Source: Vibrio sp. qd031
GTDB taxonomy: Bacteria > Pseudomonadota > Gammaproteobacteria > Enterobacterales > Vibrionaceae
Reading direction: 5' to 3'
Assembly (NCBI RefSeq): GCF_002100145.1
Contig: NZ_JXQD01000030.1
Coordinates: forward strand, 112,023-176,022
DNA length: 64,000 bases
The notes below the pieces were generated by a model. That model made no database searches, was not told where the DNA came from, and saw only the letters and a program-made list of their open reading frames with translations. Below are positions 9,021 through 17,534 of the stretch, in pieces. Position 1 is the first letter of the stretch; each line of letters begins with the position of its first letter. A program made the translations under genes and the position numbers.

Positions 9021-10040
9021 TTACCCCTGGTAGTACGCGTAATCTGGATAGGTTTGGTCAAACTCGATGATCGGTATGTAACGCACACCCTCACTAGAAA
9101 TCTGCATCGCAATTGCTCCGTATTGAGGAGCGGAAAAAATGCTGCCATCGCCAACTCCTGATTTGCGTAAAGAGCCACCACCACCGCCACTCACCATATA
9201 GGTTGTGCCGTCAAAGCTTTCTATCAGCTGCAAGTGATGATCATGCCCAGCCGCGCAAAGGGTCACGTTATACTGCTTCGCTAATGCACCAATGGTGTCG
9301 ATCAGATATTGATTGTCTTCATATTGTCCATACACACGTATTGGGTGGTGGGTGACAATGATTTTGTGGTCGGCTGTAGATTCACGCAACTCTTTGTCCA
9401 GCCAAGCGATTTGGTCCAGACAATAGCGGTTTTTAATAAACGGATACGAATCCAAGACATAGATATCGACGCTTAAATTACTGTCACTGATTTGAGTTTG
9501 AGTGACTTTAAAAAAACGCGAAGGCATCGCCAGTACTTCACTATGTCGGTTCGCGAAATTGATGAGTGCTTGTGGGTTCCCATAATGATCGTGATTGCCT
9601 AGTGATCCAATCATAGGAATGTAGCTGCCATCAGATTTTGTCAGCGCTGGGTTGGCGTAGATATGTTCGAACTTCGTGTACGCTTGGGGATCTTGGGCAT
9701 CCAAAATTCCGTCTGGATAAATAATGTCGCCCGTATGGATCATAGCGTCCACTGGATACAGTGCGTGATAATCAGCGATGTTATCCGCCACTCTCTGCTG
9801 CTCAGCATTACCCATACCTGAGTCCCCCAAAATGACCAAATTTATGGTGTCATTGGGGAGCGGCAATAATTCACTGAGTGGATTAAAATAGCGGTCTAAA
9901 CCGAAGTTGCCTTCACCGGGTTCTAGATAGTAATGTGCTGTGTTTTTTGCCTCATCACGTATATATTTACACCCAATAACAAGAGGGCTGAGAATAACAG
10001 GAAGCGTTGACATACCCTTAAGAAAGTCGCGTCGTTTCAA
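9021..10040 (-). CDS. Tat-exported metallophosphatase (purple acid phosphatase-like)
   Basis: A calcineurin-type metallophosphoesterase of 339 residues. Metal-binding motifs appear in order: GDSGMGN (about 72), HTGDIIYPDG (about 101), GNHDHYG (about 147), THHPI (about 204) and AGHDHHLQ (about 240). The layout resembles tartrate-resistant acid phosphatases. The N-terminus MKRRDFLKG followed by a hydrophobic stretch and VIGC looks like a Tat signal with a lipobox, so it is probably exported folded and lipid-anchored. It is the first gene of a two-gene operon with a beta-barrel protein. The substrate is unknown. Confidence 0.82.
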   Translation of the reverse strand: MKRRDFLKGMSTLPVILSPLVIGCKYIRDEAKNTAHYYLEPGEGNFGLDRYFNPLSELLPLPNDTINLVILGDSGMGNAEQQRVADNIADYHALYPVDAMIHTGDIIYPDGILDAQDPQAYTKFEHIYANPALTKSDGSYIPMIGSLGNHDHYGNPQALINFANRHSEVLAMPSRFFKVTQTQISDSNLSVDIYVLDSYPFIKNRYCLDQIAWLDKELRESTADHKIIVTHHPIRVYGQYEDNQYLIDTIGALAKQYNVTLCAAGHDHHLQLIESFDGTTYMVSGGGGGSLRKSGVGDGSIFSAPQYGAIAMQISSEGVRYIPIIEFDQTYPDYAYYQG

Positions 10041-10295
10041 AGCGAAAATGACTCCAATTGATAAATCATCGGGCGGCTTAAGTCACCAATCTGGATAGCA
10101 CGCACGACAAATCACGACCACTGCATATTTACAGTGACCGTGGGTTAATTTTGGGGTGCGATAGTAGCAACTTTAGAGAGGTAGCGCTGTACTGAAACTA
10201 GGCAAAACAGTAACCAATAATAACAAAAAGACCCAAGGTAACTCATTGAAATAATTAATTAATGTTTTTTACACACAAAAGCTTGCTCTTCAATT

Positions 10296-10642
10296 AGAGT
10301 GCGCGTGTTGCAGCGTATGTTCAAACTCAGGGCATGAGCGCACACACTCATCGTATTGCTTCAGCGTGCAGAACTCCATTACCTTTTCTACACCGGCCCG
10401 ATTGCATCAACTTCGGTCGAATAACACCGTCTCACCCGCCAACGGGAAATGCGCGACATAGCACTGAAAAATACCACTGGGTTTTCTCTTTTTCAGTCGG
10501 TGAACCAACTATAATCGCCATTGCCGCCGACGAGCCTGCGCATCACACAGATCTGCCGCAATTATCCATAAATGGCGTCGGTTCTATTACACAATTTGCG
10601 CTTGATTGCGTGTGGCAACACACGTCAAGAACGCGACAGTAA
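10296..10642. pseudogene. Chimeric scar: ppk2 fragment joined to the mobB 3' end
   Basis: Bases 10296-10505 closely match 14051-14250, the middle of ppk2 (coding strand minus). Bases 10507-10642 match 8275-8409, the last ~45 codons and stop of mobB (coding strand plus). Both copies are diverged but obvious by eye. The 102-codon plus-strand frame across this region (10334-10642) is antisense to ppk2 in its first half and mobB-like in its second half, so it is not a genuine gene. It records an old duplication and rearrangement of the two nearby loci. Confidence 0.85.
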
Positions 10643-10958
10643 AACATCTATTTTTTATCTACATAGAAACTAAGGCTTGCTATTGCACAGCGGAACGGTG
10701 CGTTTAAATTTTATTTATCCAGCGTTTGCTCGTCTAATATACCGAGAAATAAAGGCTATTTTTTAACCCTAAGATAGGCCGTCAATATGTTCATAGTTAA
10801 CTCTGGCCTATAATTAAGCGGTGGACCATGGCGCTAGATAATAACCTTCCTTAATAGAGATGAATACCCGCCTTAACTAACATCAAATCCTAAATAAAAC
10901 AACATCACAACTACTCACGTCAAAACAAAGAGCACCTATTTTTAGACAATGAATATAA
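10643..10958. other. AT-rich intergenic stretch, nothing recognised
   Basis: No frame, hairpin with a T tract, or known repeat was recognised between the chimeric scar and the end of the MarR-like gene. Confidence 0.5.
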
Positions 10959-11402
10959 CTAATTACCATTTCTATGGTCACTAATCTTCCTATACATGTA
11001 ATCTAAGAATCTTTTGAATACTAAATAATCTGTGTGTTTGTTGCTTTCTGGCACATTAGGATAACCAATGGCAAAGTTTCCTTGGTCTGTTACATAATCA
11101 ATGATTTCTCGACCTTTAGCTGTCGCAACCACTATTTTTTTAAGTCGCATCGTAGATTCATCATGAGTAATAAACACATACCCTTCTTTTTCCAGCTTTT
11201 TAATCACTGGATTTACTCTCGCAGGTAAGACATGCATCACCTTCGCAATTTCGTACTGAGTGCAACCCGCTTTCTGGGTACTTTCAATGTGATGAAGTAC
11301 AAAATGCTCAAAGAGCGAAAATTTTGTATCGTACGATTTTGACACTATGTCCTTATATTCCTGCACTACACGATACATTTGAAAAGCTGGACTTGACTGC
11401 AC
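10959..11402 (-). CDS. MarR-like winged-helix regulator
   Basis: A 147-residue protein with the MarR layout: an N-terminal helix, a winged helix (TQYEIAKVMHVLPARVNPVIKKLEKEGYV, about 43-71), a wing containing DESTMRLKK, and a C-terminal dimerisation helix. It stands alone between long AT-rich spacers and faces away from the porin gene at 11977, so it is transcribed divergently from it. Ligand and targets are unknown. The flanking AT-rich base use hints at acquired DNA. Confidence 0.65.
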   Translation of the reverse strand: MQSSPAFQMYRVVQEYKDIVSKSYDTKFSLFEHFVLHHIESTQKAGCTQYEIAKVMHVLPARVNPVIKKLEKEGYVFITHDESTMRLKKIVVATAKGREIIDYVTDQGNFAIGYPNVPESNKHTDYLVFKRFLDYMYRKISDHRNGN

Positions 11403-11976
11403 AACCCTCTCCTTTTAGATACCACTGCAGCAAGTTTACCACTATGGGGAAAGAAAATGCGAGTGCCAATAGTCGTCACCACAATGCACTAAAAACCTTA
11501 CCCTTTCCCTAAACAGTTAAACCTCGATCAAGATATTAAAACCAATCCCTACATACCAACTTACATACCAACTCACATACCTATAAAATTAATACTTAAA
11601 AAATATAATCATAGTAAAATTTACCCATAATTTAGTTTGAAGTAAGTCACATACCCGCGCTCAAAATCAATTTTTGTTTATTTTTTTAATAGCATTAAAC
11701 TACTGATAAATAAAAACTTTGTGATTTTATAACGCCTTATATTTTTGATTTGTCGTGTTTATTTATTTTTAGATCTCACTGTGAAGGCAGTCACAGACTG
11801 GCGCTAAAATCATCCCCCAGCCCAAATAAACCACTTTCAGGCTCTTTTTGACAAAATAACGTGTGATCAGCAAGGTAACTCTATCGACAACGGGTTGGCC
11901 GATGTATTCATTGGTGCAATTCACACAATATGAAAATCAAAAACCCTATTTAACATACAAAAAGGTATTCCTTATC
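11403..11976. other. Long AT-rich divergent promoter region of marR-like gene and porin
   Basis: This 570-bp region has no convincing gene. It contains a consensus CRP palindrome (listed separately) and long A/T runs, which suit a heavily regulated porin promoter and H-NS binding. The extended porin reading frame from 11863 lacks signal-peptide character until 11977. Confidence 0.55.
11780..11795. promoter_or_regulatory. CRP-binding site
   Basis: TGTGA-N6-TCACA (TGTGAAGGCAGTCACA) matches the CRP consensus half-sites exactly. It lies about 180 bp upstream of the porin start. Confidence 0.75.
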
Positions 11977-12900
11977 ATGAAAAAGGCACTGATCGCTATC
12001 GCTGTTATGACAGCAACAACCTCTGCTAGCGCAATTGAGCTATACAACCAAAACGATGTTTCTGTAAATCTAGGTGGTAGCATCGAAGTTTTCTACGGCA
12101 ATGACTTTGACGACTCAACGCTAGTACAACAACTTGGCGATGCCGATTTTAGCTTTGATACTCGTTTTGCTGTAAACGAAGAATTTTCAATCGGTGGCTT
12201 CTGGGAATTTGACGGCACTGGTGGCGACGCTGCTCTAGGCGATGCGTTCATTGGTTTGTACTCTAAAACTTACGGTACGTTGCTTGCTGGTAAGACAGCA
12301 ACTATTTTAGACGACATCGGCATTGGTGCTGATTATCAGTACGGTTTGACATCAGCAGTAAGTGACATTGACTTTGGCGGTACTCAAGTACTGCGCTATG
12401 AGTTGGATTCTGGCACTATCTATGGTGGTGTTGCTCTAATGCAAAACCATGGTCTGGATAACGCGCCTGGAAATGAAGACGGTACACTAATTGACGCTAA
12501 AATTGGTGTGCGTGTAGCTGACTTTGACTTCGTCGCGTTCGCGGGTCAAGAAGACATGACCGACAAAGACAACAAAGCGTCTATCTTTGCTCTAGAAGGT
12601 CGCTACGCTCTAGATAACCTAAATGTTGAGCTAGGTTACTACAACGTAAGTGATTCAGACAATACTCGTGGTGGAGACACTGTTGCATTCGGTGCAGATT
12701 ACTCACTAGACGCATGGCTTTTCGCAGCAGGTGTAGCTAACGTTAGCCCTGAAGGTGAATCTTCATTCGCAGAAGGCTTTATCAACGCAGGCTACGGCAT
12801 CGCTCCAAATACAACGGTTTACACTGAAGTTGGGTTTAACAACGATGACGCTAAGAGCGAATCAGTTGCGTTCGCAATCGGTATTTCGGCTGAATTCTAA
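11977..12900 (+). CDS. General porin, OmpU/OmpC-like
   Basis: A 307-residue outer-membrane porin. The start at 11977 begins the signal peptide MKKALIAIAVMTATTSASA. The mature chain opens with IELYNQNDVSVNLGGSIEV, a typical first strand of Vibrio porins, and ends in AISAEF with the terminal Phe signal. It is shorter than OmpU (about 330). The codon use is strongly biased to common codons, suggesting high expression. A consensus CRP site upstream and a strong terminator downstream frame it as a monocistronic, carbon-regulated gene. Confidence 0.85.
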   Translation: MKKALIAIAVMTATTSASAIELYNQNDVSVNLGGSIEVFYGNDFDDSTLVQQLGDADFSFDTRFAVNEEFSIGGFWEFDGTGGDAALGDAFIGLYSKTYGTLLAGKTATILDDIGIGADYQYGLTSAVSDIDFGGTQVLRYELDSGTIYGGVALMQNHGLDNAPGNEDGTLIDAKIGVRVADFDFVAFAGQEDMTDKDNKASIFALEGRYALDNLNVELGYYNVSDSDNTRGGDTVAFGADYSLDAWLFAAGVANVSPEGESSFAEGFINAGYGIAPNTTVYTEVGFNNDDAKSESVAFAIGISAEF

Positions 12901-12941
12901 TTACTCTGTTTAATGCTTAATTAGAATTACCCTTTATATTT

Positions 12942-13006
12942 AATGCTTCATCGCTTAACGTTGCTTAACTCTCTAGTTTAGCAATGTTAGATGAAGCATT
13001 TTATTT
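12942..13006 (+). terminator. Porin terminator
   Basis: AATGCTTCATC...GTTGCT pairs with AGCAATG...GATGAAGCATT to form a long imperfect stem, followed by TTATTTTTTA. Confidence 0.8.
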
Positions 13007-13010
13007 TTTA

Positions 13011-13672
13011 TGTGGTGTACATTTCCTATGAGGAATGAGTAAAGGATTAATTTAGTCTATCTTTTCTTACTGCGCTAAATTCACTTCTACTGATCCCTTA
13101 TTAAATTTTAATCTTGGTTTTGACTTGCAGAACCAATATTCACCTGCGAACCTATGTCTCTAACCTATGGATAGGTTATTTGTCCAACACTTTTTTTGCT
13201 CAATATTATTTTTGGGCTACGTGCCATGGATGGCACAGTTTTTTGCTTATTGCATTACTCGATAAAGTACCATTTCCACCGCTTCCTAAATAACAATAAA
13301 TACCAATCGCAATAATATCGGCCATTATCATGACACTTTAGGCGAATACACAATCCTAATATAGAAACTCAAGAACCTATTGCATACCACGCCAAATTAA
13401 GTTTAATAAAAGGTTGAAACCCTAAGTTTCACAGTACGTTGGTTTTGAGAAAAGAGGTAGCCCCACACACGAACATGCCTCCAGTGGATGACTCCTCGAG
13501 TTACATAAAAACACCAAACTGACGAACACTCATGACATGCCTTAGTTGCTGCTAGCTACAGTGAGCACGAATTCGTCAGGAGATAATAAAGCAACCTTTT
13601 TATGGGCTTAGTACTGCATAAGAGCTATCTCAATAAGGACCATTCACGTGTATCCTGATTTGAAATTATGCA
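13011..13672. other. Gene-free intergenic region with two short perfect palindromes
   Basis: No coding frame is supported in about 660 bp. Two perfect interrupted palindromes with the same GG centre occur: TAACCTAT-GG-ATAGGTTA at 13161-13178 and GTGCCAT-GG-ATGGCAC at 13221-13236. Their role is unknown. Confidence 0.5.
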
Positions 13673-14452
13673 TCAATACTTCTGAGGCACAAACGCTTGT
13701 TCTTCAATAGGGGCTCGAATGTAACCTTCCTTATTCAGCTCAGGCAAATCGATGGTGTCGTATTCAATATCTTTATAGTCAATCTGCGACAGCAGATGAC
13801 TTATGCAGTTAAGTCGAGCACGCTTTTTATCATCCGACGGGACCACCCACCAAGGAGAGTGTTTGGTATCGGTATAAGCAAACATTTTATCCTTTGCTTC
13901 GGAATACTCGGCCCAGCGATTACGAGATTCCAGATCCATCGGACTAAATTTCCATCGTTTCACCGGTGTTTTTATACGCTCCAAAAAACGTTTTTCTTGC
14001 TCTTCATCGGAGACCGAGAACCAATACTTAATCAAGATAATGCCAGAGCGTTGCAACATACGTTCAAACTCAGGGCATGAGCGCAAAAACTCATCGTATT
14101 GCTCCTGCGTACAAAACTCCATCACCTTTTCAACACCGGCTCGGTTGTACCAACTGCGGTCGAATAACACGATCTCACCCGCGGACGGTAAATGCGCGAC
14201 GTAGCGCTGAAAATACCACTGGGTTTTCTCTTTTTCTGTCGGTGCAGGAAGCGCGGCAATTCGGCATATACGCGGGTTGAGCTTTTCGGTGATCCGTTTG
14301 ATCACTCCCCCTTTACCCGCAGCGTCTCTCCCTTCAAACAAGACCACGACCTTAAGACCTTCTTGCTGCACCCACTGTTGCAGCTTCACCAGCTCGACAT
14401 GAAGCTTGGCCAATTCCTTCTCATACAACTTTTTGTCTAACTTATTTCCCAT
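13673..14452 (-). CDS. ppk2: Polyphosphate kinase 2 (PPK2)
   Basis: It uses polyphosphate to phosphorylate nucleoside diphosphates (or the reverse). The 259-residue, one-domain form has Walker A (EGRDAAGKGG, about 40-49) and the lid/Walker B region (VLFDRSWYNRAG, about 95-106), both diagnostic of PPK2. Whether ADP or GDP is preferred cannot be read off. The start has an AGGAGG-like site just upstream. Part of the gene is duplicated, degraded, at 10.3 kb. Confidence 0.9.
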   Translation of the reverse strand: MGNKLDKKLYEKELAKLHVELVKLQQWVQQEGLKVVVLFEGRDAAGKGGVIKRITEKLNPRICRIAALPAPTEKEKTQWYFQRYVAHLPSAGEIVLFDRSWYNRAGVEKVMEFCTQEQYDEFLRSCPEFERMLQRSGIILIKYWFSVSDEEQEKRFLERIKTPVKRWKFSPMDLESRNRWAEYSEAKDKMFAYTDTKHSPWWVVPSDDKKRARLNCISHLLSQIDYKDIEYDTIDLPELNKEGYIRAPIEEQAFVPQKY

Positions 14453-14624
14453 ACGCCTTTCCTCCTTGGCTTTTCAATATGTTAGCAGTTAGAACTGTGT
14501 TTAGCCTGTTGCAGCAATCAATTTTGTGCGCACCTTATCTCATCGAAAATAGGCTCAGCAGAACACTTTAAACCCCAGTAACAAACAGGTACAGTGCCTT
14601 ATCTTCCCCTTAAACACGATTGCT

Positions 14625-15608
14625 ATGACTATCTCTACTACCATCATTACTGGCTTTTTAGGCAGCGGTAAAACCACCACTATTTTAAACTTACTCAATA
14701 CCAAGCCCTCGAACGAAAAATGGGCGGTGTTAGTTAATGAGTTTGGTGAAGTAGGCATAGATGGAGCATTGCTATCGGACTCTGGGGCGTTAATCAAAGA
14801 AGTGCCTGGGGGCTGCATGTGCTGCGCCGCAGGAGTGCCCACGTCGGTCGCACTTACTGCACTGCTGCGCCAACAACCCGACCGGCTGATTATCGAGCCA
14901 ACCGGATTGGGACACCCAAAAGAGATTATTGCGCTATTAGAATCGCCACAATTTGCGCCCTACCTCACGCTCAATGCGACCATTGCCTTGGTTGAAGCTA
15001 AACATTTAAGCATTCCGCGCTATGTAGAAAATGACAACTTTAACCAGCAACTGTCGGTTGCAGATATCGTCATCGCCAATAAAGCCGATCAAGCGACCGA
15101 GCAAGATCGTCAACGCTTTGAACAATGGGCCAAGGCGCAAACGCCACCTAAGCAACACTACCAGTTCTGTGAGTATGGCAATTTGCCCCTTTCCTTACTA
15201 GAGATGACGAGAAACCACGAAGACGCGGCGCATTCACAGGATCCGCACAATCATCACCATCATGAGCACGCGCAGCAACAGCCGCAGTTTGAGTTAACTC
15301 CGCAACAGCGATATATCCGCAAGCAAAATCAAGCTCAAGGCTACTACAGCTGTGGTTGGGTATTTGGGGCGGAGTTGGTGTTTCCGTATCAATCCCTGTT
15401 TGATGCTCTATCAGCTCTTCAATGCGAGCGGATTAAAGGCGTTATAAACACCGATGAGGGCTGCTTCTCTTACAACAATGCCAAAGGTATGATCACCATT
15501 ACGCCAATAACGCTCGAAGGCTTTGAAACACGTCTTGAGCTTATCCACCCTGCAGTACTCAATTGGGAAGAGATTGAACAAACGTTATGTCAGTTAGTCT
15601 CGCTGTAG
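14625..15608 (+). CDS. COG0523 GTPase, YjiA/CobW family
   Basis: A G3E-family P-loop GTPase that acts as a metal (usually zinc) chaperone or insertase. It shows Walker A GFLGSGKTTT (about 9-18), the metal-binding GGCMCC motif (about 63-68), NKAD (base specificity) and a C-terminal CobW_C domain. A His-rich linker (HNHHHHEHAQ, near residue 208) is a likely metal-loading segment. Length 327 is normal. Without a Zur box or neighbouring metal enzyme the client cannot be named. Confidence 0.85.
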   Translation: MTISTTIITGFLGSGKTTTILNLLNTKPSNEKWAVLVNEFGEVGIDGALLSDSGALIKEVPGGCMCCAAGVPTSVALTALLRQQPDRLIIEPTGLGHPKEIIALLESPQFAPYLTLNATIALVEAKHLSIPRYVENDNFNQQLSVADIVIANKADQATEQDRQRFEQWAKAQTPPKQHYQFCEYGNLPLSLLEMTRNHEDAAHSQDPHNHHHHEHAQQQPQFELTPQQRYIRKQNQAQGYYSCGWVFGAELVFPYQSLFDALSALQCERIKGVINTDEGCFSYNNAKGMITITPITLEGFETRLELIHPAVLNWEEIEQTLCQLVSL

Positions 15609-15676
15609 CTGCGATTTTACGTAAACACAAAAAGACTCAAGCAGAGGCATAGGCGAATCGCAACAATATCGTTACA

Positions 15677-17176
15677 ATGAATTTACTTTCACTCGACGAT
15701 ATTGCGCTTATGTCTGCTTTGGATCGCTTCCAACACCGCTTCGCTAATTTACCTAATGGGTTTTACACCCGCGTCACTCCACAACCGCTGGAGGGATGTC
15801 AGTGGCTGATTTGGAACGGCGAACTTGCCTCTCAATTAGGTCTGCCAAGCACAGAGCCCACTGGTGAGTTGCAGCAGTTTTTGCTGGGAGAACTCAATAC
15901 CGCTGAGCACCCCATTGTGGCCATGAAGTATGCCGGTCACCAGTTTGGCAGTTACAACCCAGATCTTGGTGACGGCCGAGGTATGCTATTAGGGGAATTG
16001 CCCGATCAGCATGGAACTTGTTTTGACATACACCTCAAAGGCGCAGGACTGACGCCATACTCAAGGATGGGAGATGGCCGCGCGGTACTTCGTTCGACCA
16101 TTCGTGAGTACTTAGGCAGTGAAGCCTTGGCCGGCCTCGGCGTTCCTACGACTCGCGCGCTTGGGATGTTTAGTAGTCACACTCCGGTCTATCGCGAACA
16201 ACAAGAAACCGGAGCCATGTTACTTAGGGCAACGGAAAGTCATATTCGCTTTGGCCATTTTGAGCACTTTTTTTATACTCAGCAAAATGACCATTTACAT
16301 CTACTCGCCGACACAGTGATCCAGTGGTACTGGCCCGAATGTGCTCACCAAGAAAAACCCCATCTGGCGATGTTCGAGCGTATCATTGATGCCACAGCGT
16401 TGATGATTGCCCACTGGCAAACCAAAGGCTTTACCCACGGGGTAATGAATACCGACAATATGTCGATATTGGGCCAAACTTTCGATTTTGGGCCTTACGC
16501 CTTTATGGACGGCTTCTTCCCCGAGTTCGTTCCCAATCATTCCGATTATCAAGGTCGCTATTCATTCTATCGACAACCCAGTATCGCTCTATGGAATCTA
16601 AGTGCACTGGGCTATGCATTAACGCCTTTACTCGACAAACAGGATATTGAGCAATCCCTAGAGCAATTCTCTACGCTGTATCATGGTTACTTTGATCAGC
16701 AAATGTCATTAAAGCTTGGATTGGTCGATTGGCAACAAGACGATCGTGACAGAGTTCGCTCGTTACTGGATATCCTCACAAAAGAGCGCACCGACTATAC
16801 TCGATTTATGCGCGAGCTTAGTCATATCGACCAGCATGGGTTAACTCCAGTTACCGACCTATTTATCGATAAAGACGCTATCTCTCAATGGTTGACAGAG
16901 TACCTAGCACGCTGTGAACACAACGTTGATGAGCCAGGGAAAAACCTTGATGCCGCTGCGCGTTGTCAATCTATGCGTGCACACAACCCCAAGTATGTAC
17001 TTAGAAACTACTTAGCTCAGCAAGCCATTAGTCTCGCCGAAGCGGGGGATTTTAGTGAAGTTCATCGATTAGCAGAGCTGCTAAAACGCCCCTATGACGA
17101 ACAACCCCACAACCAACATTATGCGAATTTACCCCCTGGCTGGGCAGCCGATATAGAGATTAGCTGCTCATCTTAA
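15677..17176 (+). CDS. selO: Protein adenylyltransferase SelO (YdiU)
   Basis: A pseudokinase-fold enzyme that transfers AMP to Ser/Thr/Tyr of proteins and helps in redox stress. Visible family motifs are KYAGHQFGSYNPDLGDGRG (about 85-103), LKGAGLTPYSRMGDGRAVLR (about 118-137) and the metal-binding TDNMSILGQTFDFGPYAFMD (about 257-276). Length 499 is typical; the Sec or Cys near the end of the eukaryotic homologues appears as the Cys in the final ISCSS. Confidence 0.92.
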   Translation: MNLLSLDDIALMSALDRFQHRFANLPNGFYTRVTPQPLEGCQWLIWNGELASQLGLPSTEPTGELQQFLLGELNTAEHPIVAMKYAGHQFGSYNPDLGDGRGMLLGELPDQHGTCFDIHLKGAGLTPYSRMGDGRAVLRSTIREYLGSEALAGLGVPTTRALGMFSSHTPVYREQQETGAMLLRATESHIRFGHFEHFFYTQQNDHLHLLADTVIQWYWPECAHQEKPHLAMFERIIDATALMIAHWQTKGFTHGVMNTDNMSILGQTFDFGPYAFMDGFFPEFVPNHSDYQGRYSFYRQPSIALWNLSALGYALTPLLDKQDIEQSLEQFSTLYHGYFDQQMSLKLGLVDWQQDDRDRVRSLLDILTKERTDYTRFMRELSHIDQHGLTPVTDLFIDKDAISQWLTEYLARCEHNVDEPGKNLDAAARCQSMRAHNPKYVLRNYLAQQAISLAEAGDFSEVHRLAELLKRPYDEQPHNQHYANLPPGWAADIEISCSS

Positions 17177-17335
17177 GTCACTTGATGCAGCCATAAGCGC
17201 TGAAACTCGTTGCGCGACCTCACACACGGCAACTCGCAGATTTACATTGTAAATAGGTACTATGCTTGCCTTTTTATGACGACAAACGATAGACTTCTTG
17301 TCACGGACATGAATAACAAGAAAAGGAGGTCTATT

Positions 17336-17416
17336 ATGTCGCTGTGGTGTTCCATCAACCCACGCCTGTTTGGTATAGACACTCGCTCAAGAGTTTTTGA
17401 TATCGCACTGCGATAA
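17336..17416 (+). CDS. Candidate 26-residue leader peptide upstream of the ABC-F gene
   Basis: An ATG at 17336 follows a strong AAGGAGG ribosome site by 6 bases and encodes MSLWCSINPRLFGIDTRSRV plus FDIALR. Two nested perfect stems overlap the end of the frame: CGCTCAAG/CTTGAGCG (17384-17430) and TATCGC/GCGATA (17401-17415). Further hairpins lie just before the ABC-F start. The layout resembles ribosome-stalling attenuators of antibiotic-resistance ABC-F genes. It is a prediction; no homologue is known to me. Confidence 0.4.
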   Translation: MSLWCSINPRLFGIDTRSRVFDIALR

Positions 17417-17531
17417 TCTCAGCTTGAGCGAACGATATATTTGGGCAAATCCCACCTAGAGGTCTCACCTCAAGCTCGTGAATTATTGTCAGCATAGACA
17501 ACGGTGCCTCGCACCCTAAACTCTTGAGTTT
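17384..17531 (+). promoter_or_regulatory. Candidate attenuator hairpins before the ABC-F gene
   Basis: Three hairpin units lie in order: the nested stem at 17384-17430, GGTGC-CTC-GCACC at 17503-17515, and AAACTC-TT-GAGTTT at 17518-17531. The last ends 3 bases before the ATG at 17535 and holds the only purine-rich GAG available for ribosome binding. That would suit translational control. Confidence 0.4.
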
Positions 17532-17534
17532 ATT

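Noticed and set aside
10334..10642. 102-codon plus-strand ORF
   Set aside because: Its first half is antisense to a ppk2 fragment and its second half copies the end of mobB, so it is a chance frame across a chimeric scar.
13697..14440. Several plus-strand ORFs of 67-127 codons
   Set aside because: They are antisense shadows of the well-supported ppk2 gene.
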